Shown piece by piece: positions 59,224 through 64,000 of a stretch of 64,000 nt of DNA. Where the stretch lies: contig NZ_JBJKFD010000001.1 of the NCBI RefSeq assembly GCF_049723905.1, forward strand, positions 4,216,001-4,280,000, written 5' to 3'. A program made the position numbers and the translations under genes. The notes under the pieces were generated by a model, which was not told the DNA's origin, searched no databases, and saw nothing but the letters and a program-made list of their open reading frames with translations. This stretch comes from G963665185 sp049723905 (lineage in GTDB: Bacteria; Desulfobacterota; Desulfovibrionia; Desulfovibrionales; Desulfovibrionaceae). Numbering within the stretch: the first letter of the stretch is position 1; each line of letters begins with the position of its first letter.

Positions 59224-60460
59224 GAAAATCATTCAGAAACATTCGGACGACGCGGTCACCACGGGCAGCATAGCCCGTGCGCGGGTCAGCCTGGTGCTGG
59301 CCAACGACATCACCGCGCCCCTGGCCATCAAATCGTTCCGTGCCATGGGAGCGAAGGCCGTTTTCGACAAGGACAAAGTCGCCCTTGTCATGGACCATTT
59401 TACCCCCAACAAGGACATTGATTCCGCCGAGCAGGTCAAGGTTAGCCGCGACTTTGCCCGCGAAATGGGTGTGACGCATTATTACGAAGGCGGCAATGTG
59501 GGCGTGGAACACGCTCTGCTGCCCGAACTGGGGCTGGTTGGCCCGTCCGACATCGTCATCGGTGCGGACAGCCACACCTGTACCTATGGTGGCCTGGGCG
59601 CGTTCGCCACGGGCATGGGCTCTACGGATATCGCCGGTGCCATGGCGCTGGGCGAAACGTGGTTCAAGGTTCCGCCCACGATTCGTGCCGAATTCGAAGG
59701 CGAACTGCCCGCTTACGTCAGCGGCAAGGACCTCATCCTGTACCTCATTGGCGAAATCGGCGTGGCCGGTGCCCTGTACAAGGCGCTGGAATTCGGCGGC
59801 TCCACCATTGATAATCTGTCCGTGGAAGGCCGCATGACCATTGCCAACATGGCCATCGAGGCAGGCGGCAAGGTCGGCCTGTTCCCGGTGGACGAAAAGG
59901 CTCTGGAATATGCCCGCGCCCACGGACGTACGGGCGACGAAGCCCTGAGTGCCGACGAAGGTGCCGAATACGAACGCGTGGTACGCTTCGACGTGGCCGG
60001 TTTCGAGCCCGCTGTTGCCTGTCCGCATCTGCCCGATAACGTCAAGCCCGTCCGTCAGGTCAAGGGCGTGCGCGTGGACCAGGCAATTATCGGTTCCTGC
60101 ACCAACGGCCGCATCGAAGATATGCGTGCCGCCGCTGCTGTACTCAAAGGCCGCAAGGCGAACAAGAACGTGCGTCTGATCGTTCTTCCCGCCACTCCGG
60201 CCATCTGGCGCCAGTCCATGGAGGAAGGCCTGTTCGAGATTTTCCTCGATGCCGGAGCCGTGGTCGGTCCGCCCACCTGCGGTCCCTGTCTGGGCGGCCA
60301 CATGGGCATTCTGGCCGGAGGCGAAACAGCCATTTCCACCACCAACCGCAACTTCCGCGGCCGCATGGGCAGCCTGCAGTCGGAAGTGTACCTGTCCAAC
60401 CCTGCGGTTGCCGCTGCCAGTGCCGTGGCAGGCGAAATCATTCACCCGGAAGATCTGTAA
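59204..60460 (+). CDS. leuC: 3-isopropylmalate dehydratase, large subunit
   Basis: A 418-residue subunit of the aconitase-family isomerase that turns 2- into 3-isopropylmalate. The 4Fe-4S ligand cysteines lie in IGSCTNGRIED and PPTCGPCLGGHMG. DSHTCTYGGLGAFATGMGSTD is also clear. The length of about 420 marks the shorter, HacA/LeuC2-like subtype used with a short LeuD. It overlaps leuA by 20 bases. Confidence 0.97.
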   Translation: MAHTLAEKIIQKHSDDAVTTGSIARARVSLVLANDITAPLAIKSFRAMGAKAVFDKDKVALVMDHFTPNKDIDSAEQVKVSRDFAREMGVTHYYEGGNVGVEHALLPELGLVGPSDIVIGADSHTCTYGGLGAFATGMGSTDIAGAMALGETWFKVPPTIRAEFEGELPAYVSGKDLILYLIGEIGVAGALYKALEFGGSTIDNLSVEGRMTIANMAIEAGGKVGLFPVDEKALEYARAHGRTGDEALSADEGAEYERVVRFDVAGFEPAVACPHLPDNVKPVRQVKGVRVDQAIIGSCTNGRIEDMRAAAAVLKGRKANKNVRLIVLPATPAIWRQSMEEGLFEIFLDAGAVVGPPTCGPCLGGHMGILAGGETAISTTNRNFRGRMGSLQSEVYLSNPAVAAASAVAGEIIHPEDL

Positions 60461-60472
60461 GGGGTCATTATC

Positions 60473-60973
60473 ATGCAATACACTGGACGCGTCCACAAAG
60501 TCGGGGCGCATATCGATACCGACGCCATCATTCCGGCCCGCTTTCTGGTCACCACCGACCCGCAAGAGCTTGGAGCCAACTGCATGGAAGGGCTGGAACC
60601 CGGTTGGATCAAACGGGTTGGTGAAGGCGACATCATGGTTGCCGAAGAAAACTTCGGTTGCGGTTCTTCCCGCGAACACGCCCCCATCTCCATTCTTGGC
60701 GCGGGCATCAAGGTTGTGGTGGCCCACAGCTTTGCCCGTATCTTCTACCGCAACGGCTTCAACATGGGGCTGACGCTTCTGGAAGTGGGCGACGAAGTCA
60801 AAAAGATCAGCGACGGTGACGAGCTGGAAATCGATGCCGCTGAAGGTGTGGTCAAGAACCTGACCACCGGAGAAACCATCAAATGCCAGCCCGTGCCCGA
60901 TTCCATGCGCGAACTTCTGGATACCGGCGGACTGGTTCCCTACGTACGTAAACGTCTTCAGGAACAAGGATGA
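60473..60973 (+). CDS. leuD: 3-isopropylmalate dehydratase, small subunit
   Basis: A 166-residue small subunit with GRVHKVGAHIDTDAIIPARF and ENFGCGSSREHAPISILGAGIKVVVAHSFARIFYRN. It forms the active enzyme with LeuC. It lies twelve bases after leuC. Confidence 0.97.
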   Translation: MQYTGRVHKVGAHIDTDAIIPARFLVTTDPQELGANCMEGLEPGWIKRVGEGDIMVAEENFGCGSSREHAPISILGAGIKVVVAHSFARIFYRNGFNMGLTLLEVGDEVKKISDGDELEIDAAEGVVKNLTTGETIKCQPVPDSMRELLDTGGLVPYVRKRLQEQG

Positions 60974-60977
60974 AGCT

Positions 60978-62063
60978 GTGAGCAAATACAAAATCTGCCT
61001 TTTGCCGGGTGACGGCATAGGCCCCGAAATCATGGAGCAGGCCATTGAGGTCGCCAAGGCCTCGGTTGGTTCCGAAGCCGAACTGGAATTCACCACTGCA
61101 CTGCTGGGTGGCGTGGCCATCGATACCACGGGCAAGCCCCTGCCCGACGAGACCGTGGCCGCGTGCAAGGCTGCGGACGGCGTATTGCTGGGTGCCGTGG
61201 GCGGTCCCAAATGGGACAACGTGGACCGCTCCATCCGTCCGGAAAGCGGACTGCTGGGCATCCGCAAGGCCCTGGGCCTGTTCTCCAACCTGCGCCCCGC
61301 CGTGCTCTTTCCCGAACTGGCCCCGGCCAGCTGCCTGCGTGCGGACATCGTGGCCGCCGGCATCGACCTGCTGGTTGTCCGCGAACTGACCGGCGGCATC
61401 TATTTTGGTGAGCCCCGCGGCGACAAGACCATTGACGGCGAACCTGCCTCGTTCAACACCATGGTCTACAAGCAGAGCGAAGTGCGCCGTGTTGCCCGCG
61501 TGGCCTTCGAGGCCGCACAGAAGCGCGGCAAGCGCCTGTGCTCCGTGGACAAGGCCAACGTGCTGGACGTCTCCCGCCTGTGGCGCGAAACCGTCATTGA
61601 AGTTTCCAAGGACTACCCGGACGTAACGCTTGAGCACATGTACGTGGACAACGCGGCCATGCAGCTCATCCGCGATCCGTCCCAGTTCGACGTGGTGGTT
61701 ACTTCCAACCTGTTCGGCGACATCCTGTCCGACGAGTCCGCCGCCATCACCGGTTCCATCGGCATGCTGCCTTCCGCCTCGCTGGGCGAAGGAGGCATAG
61801 GCCTGTTCGAACCCATCCATGGCTCGGCCCCGGACATTGCAGGCCAGGACAAGGCCAACCCTCTGGCCATGATCCTGTCCGTTGCCATGCTTTTCCGGCA
61901 CAGCCTGAATCTGGTGGCTCCTGCCGACCGCATTGAAGCGGCCGTGCGCAAGGTGCTGGCCGACGGCTACCGTACCGGCGACATCATGCCCCGCGAAAAC
62001 GCGGAAGGCTGCAAGATGGTCGGCTGCAAGGAAATGGGCCGTCTGGTTCTGGAAAATTTGTAA
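60978..62063 (+). CDS. leuB: 3-isopropylmalate dehydrogenase
   Basis: A 361-residue NAD-dependent oxidative decarboxylase, last enzyme specific to leucine synthesis. It begins at GTG 60978 (KYKICLLPGDGIGPEIMEQAI). It contains ELTGGIYFGEPRG, VDKANVLDVSRLWRETV, the metal-site DESAAITGSIGMLPSASLG and the nucleotide-site FEPIHGSAPDIAGQDKANP. The order leuA-leuC-leuD-leuB with tight spacing indicates one operon. Confidence 0.97.
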   Translation: MSKYKICLLPGDGIGPEIMEQAIEVAKASVGSEAELEFTTALLGGVAIDTTGKPLPDETVAACKAADGVLLGAVGGPKWDNVDRSIRPESGLLGIRKALGLFSNLRPAVLFPELAPASCLRADIVAAGIDLLVVRELTGGIYFGEPRGDKTIDGEPASFNTMVYKQSEVRRVARVAFEAAQKRGKRLCSVDKANVLDVSRLWRETVIEVSKDYPDVTLEHMYVDNAAMQLIRDPSQFDVVVTSNLFGDILSDESAAITGSIGMLPSASLGEGGIGLFEPIHGSAPDIAGQDKANPLAMILSVAMLFRHSLNLVAPADRIEAAVRKVLADGYRTGDIMPRENAEGCKMVGCKEMGRLVLENL

Positions 62064-62691
62064 TCGCCCTGTGCTCCACGTCTGCACTGCGGCCTGCCGG
62101 ATGCCTTTGGGGTTCGGCAGGTCGCAGCGGATGTGCTGGGAGCAGTTTGCTGACAAAGCCGCCTTTACACGGCTTCCCGTGCTTTACTGCCCGTGCCGAA
62201 CGGGTGGTCCCGTCCATTCGGAATTGCCGGCTGGCCGTTGGTGCCCCGGAGCGCCCGGTGCCAAAGCTTCCCGTCCCACTTGCGTGATCCGCACACGTAT
62301 GCCAAAAAGCATGTCGCCATCGAGGTACACCCCGAGGTTTCTCCGAGCCCGCTGGCTCCTTTGGACCCGGTGACGCGCAGAGCCGAACACAACGAATTTT
62401 TTGATTGGCCATCTCCAATACGGGGACCCCAAATAGGGGTTGCTGATACGGGCTGCCGATACGGGCTGAGCCGCTCGTACGTGTCTGTTGTGGATGCGGC
62501 CCGGTTCGCGTTATGGCGCTCTTGCGCTTTCGCCTCATGCTTTACCGTTCTTCAGGGGGCGGGAAATGGCATGGGCTCGTTTCTTACGGAAAACAAGGTC
62601 GTCCCAGACGCGGCTTCAAGCCGCATAATTGGTCTGCATTGTGGCCGGGGCGTCCGTATCTATACTTCAACAGGCTTTGCAAGGGCATATC
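62064..62691. other. Intergenic region between leuB and the ABC-F gene
   Basis: About 630 bases with no gene I can support. It has a GC-rich inverted repeat CCTGCCG...CGGCAGG just after leuB (62092-62122) without a T run, and a direct repeat GATACGGGCTG at 62445-62455 and 62458-62468. Open frames such as 62193-62765 overlap the start of the ABC-F gene and look non-coding. Confidence 0.5.
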
Positions 62692-64000
62692 ATGCCGGTT
62701 CTATCTGTTCAAAATGTAGGCAAATCCTTTGGTGGCCGAGATCTGTTCGCGGCTGTTTCCTTTGACGTGCATGGCGGGTCCCGTCTGGCAGTGGTTGGTC
62801 CCAACGGCTGCGGCAAGTCCACGCTCATGCGCATATTGGCGCAGCAAAGTGCCCCGGACACGGGCATCGTATCCATCAAGGGCGGGGGCAATGTGGGCTA
62901 TTCGGCCCAGGAACTGGACAACATGGATCTGGATCAGGAGCTCCTGAGCTGGGTGCTGTCCGTCTTTCCCTCGTGGGTCGATTTCTGGAAGCGCTGGGAA
63001 AAGGCCGTGGAGGAAGGAAACGCGGACACACTCAAAAGGCTGGGTGCGGAACAGGTGCGGCTGGAACAGCAGTTCGGCTATAACCTGGAGCACAAGGCCG
63101 AGAGCGTGCTCTTTGGCCTGGGATTTGCCGGGGACGAGCTGCACAAGCCTTTGAAACTTTTTTCCGGCGGATGGCGGGAACGCGCCAAGCTGGCCCGCAT
63201 CATCGTGCAGGGCACGGACGTCCTGTTTTTGGACGAACCCACCAACCACCTGGACCTGGAAGCCGTGGAATGGCTGGAGCAATACCTGCTGACCTTTCCC
63301 GGCGTACTGGTTTTTGTGGCGCACGACCGTGTTTTTCTGGACAATCTGGCCACCCACACCCTGTTTATGAACATGCGCAAGCCTGTCATGCGGGCGGGCA
63401 ACTTTACCGACTTTCTGGCCTGGCGCGAGGAAAACGAACTGGCGCGCGAACGGCAGGCCGCCAAGATATCGGCCAAGATCGACCACCAGATGGAGTACAT
63501 CAGCCGCTTCCGGGTAAAGGCCCGCAAGGCGGCCCAGGCCCAGAGCAAGCTCAAGGCCGTGGAAAAGATGCAGCGTGATCTGGAAGACCTGTCTTCGGAA
63601 AAGCGGGTGCGTACGCTCTCCTTTCATCTGCCCCAGCCGGAACGTGCGGAAAAGGTCGTGGCCTCGGTCGCCAACATGCAATTCGCCTTTCCTGGGCACG
63701 ACCCGCTGTGGCCGCTTATGGATTTTCAGATCTACCGGGGCCAGAAGATTGCCCTGGTGGCACCCAACGGCACAGGCAAGTCCACGCTTATCAAGCTGCT
63801 GGCCGGAGAGCTGAAACCGGATACAGGCATTGCGCACCTTGGTTCCAAAACATCGCTCGGCTATTTCTGCCAGCACCAGACCGAGATTCTCAACACGGCC
63901 AACAGTGTTATCGGCGAAATGCGCCGCCTGTGCGATCCGCGATCTTTGGAAGAAGAACTCAAGAGCATTCTCGGCCTGTTTCTGCTGGGTGAAAGTTATT
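62692..64000 (+). CDS. ABC-F family ATPase (3' end outside window)
   Basis: The frame runs from ATG 62692 to the window end (436 codons, still open). It has two ATP-binding cassettes without membrane segments, typical of ABC-F translation factors. The first Walker A is GPNGCGKST (Lys42), with signature LFSGGWRERAKLARI and Walker B VLFLDEPTNHLDLEAVEWLE. A charged linker follows (KIDHQMEYISRFRVKARKAAQAQSKLKAVEKM), then the second Walker A APNGTGKST. The subtype (Uup, YheS or EttA-like) cannot be settled without the C-terminus. CAAGG lies upstream of the ATG. Confidence 0.93.
   Translation, partial: MPVLSVQNVGKSFGGRDLFAAVSFDVHGGSRLAVVGPNGCGKSTLMRILAQQSAPDTGIVSIKGGGNVGYSAQELDNMDLDQELLSWVLSVFPSWVDFWKRWEKAVEEGNADTLKRLGAEQVRLEQQFGYNLEHKAESVLFGLGFAGDELHKPLKLFSGGWRERAKLARIIVQGTDVLFLDEPTNHLDLEAVEWLEQYLLTFPGVLVFVAHDRVFLDNLATHTLFMNMRKPVMRAGNFTDFLAWREENELARERQAAKISAKIDHQMEYISRFRVKARKAAQAQSKLKAVEKMQRDLEDLSSEKRVRTLSFHLPQPERAEKVVASVANMQFAFPGHDPLWPLMDFQIYRGQKIALVAPNGTGKSTLIKLLAGELKPDTGIAHLGSKTSLGYFCQHQTEILNTANSVIGEMRRLCDPRSLEEELKSILGLFLLGESY

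Noticed and set aside
59183..61399. 738-codon antisense frame across leuC, leuD and leuB
   Set aside because: All three sense genes are complete, conserved enzymes; the antisense product has no recognisable fold.
62193..62765. 190-codon frame after leuB
   Set aside because: Low-complexity Arg/Ser/Cys-rich composition, and it overlaps the start of the ABC-F gene in another frame.

Overview
The chromosomal genes suggest a member of the Desulfovibrionaceae (sulfate-reducing Desulfobacterota). The clues are a psd-pssA-leuACDB block, two-component and second-messenger genes with large sensor domains, moderately high GC, and GC-rich palindromic repeats next to tRNA genes. This assignment is inferred from gene content, not from a database search.

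Layout: (1) 1-5.1 kb: 3' part of an oligopeptide-type ABC substrate-binding protein, a full-length (p)ppGpp synthetase/hydrolase, a hypothetical gene, then tRNA-Val(TAC) and tRNA-Asp(GTC) behind a clear promoter. (2) 5.1-8.7 kb: a GC-rich repeat/terminator unit duplicated with a 22-base remnant of the tRNA-Asp 3' end, a chemotaxis receptor on the minus strand, about 900 bp of very AT-rich non-coding DNA, and a second tRNA-Asp. (3) 8725-42169: a complete Mu-like transposable prophage of 33,445 bp. Its ends can be placed to the base: TGTA...TACA termini, a 5-bp target duplication GCCCC, and transposase-site candidates AAAATGAGAA set exactly 15 bp from each end. It inserted into a copy of the GC-rich repeat downstream of the second tRNA-Asp. 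(4) 42.2-43.5 kb: the rest of the split repeat, another tRNA-Asp remnant, and an HD-GYP response regulator. (5) 43.6-50.5 kb: a hybrid histidine kinase, an orphan substrate-binding protein and a class III adenylate cyclase. (6) 50.6-55.6 kb: small regulatory and metabolic genes (XRE-cupin, YbaK-type deacylase, two GNATs, cupin, Lrp/AsnC, Tat-exported amidohydrolase). (7) 55.8-64 kb: psd, pssA, leuA, leuC, leuD, leuB and the 5' part of an ABC-F ATPase.

The prophage reads as a leftward immunity arm (lipoprotein cargo gene, XRE repressor) facing a long rightward early operon: regulators, MuA-type DDE transposase, MuB-type ATPase, small proteins, DUF3164, a phage DnaB helicase, a PAPS-reductase-like PP-loop protein, GemA and zinc-finger/HTH proteins. 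A terminator and a promoter candidate separate this from the lysis, packaging, head and tail genes. The head genes are Mu-like (terminases, portal, F, G, protease with a nested scaffold, T). The tail is siphovirus-like: there is no sheath, the tail-chaperone pair is joined by a canonical -1 slippery heptamer A AAA AAC, the tape measure is 1475 aa, and the tip is very short.

Points most worth following up: a transposing phage that carries its own replicative helicase; the PP-loop sulfur-transfer-like enzyme beside it; the left-end lipoprotein (candidate lysogenic conversion or exclusion factor); the nuclease-like C-terminus on the F protein; the iterated operator motif in the immunity switch; and the tRNA-Asp/repeat duplications that bracket both the receptor gene and the prophage.
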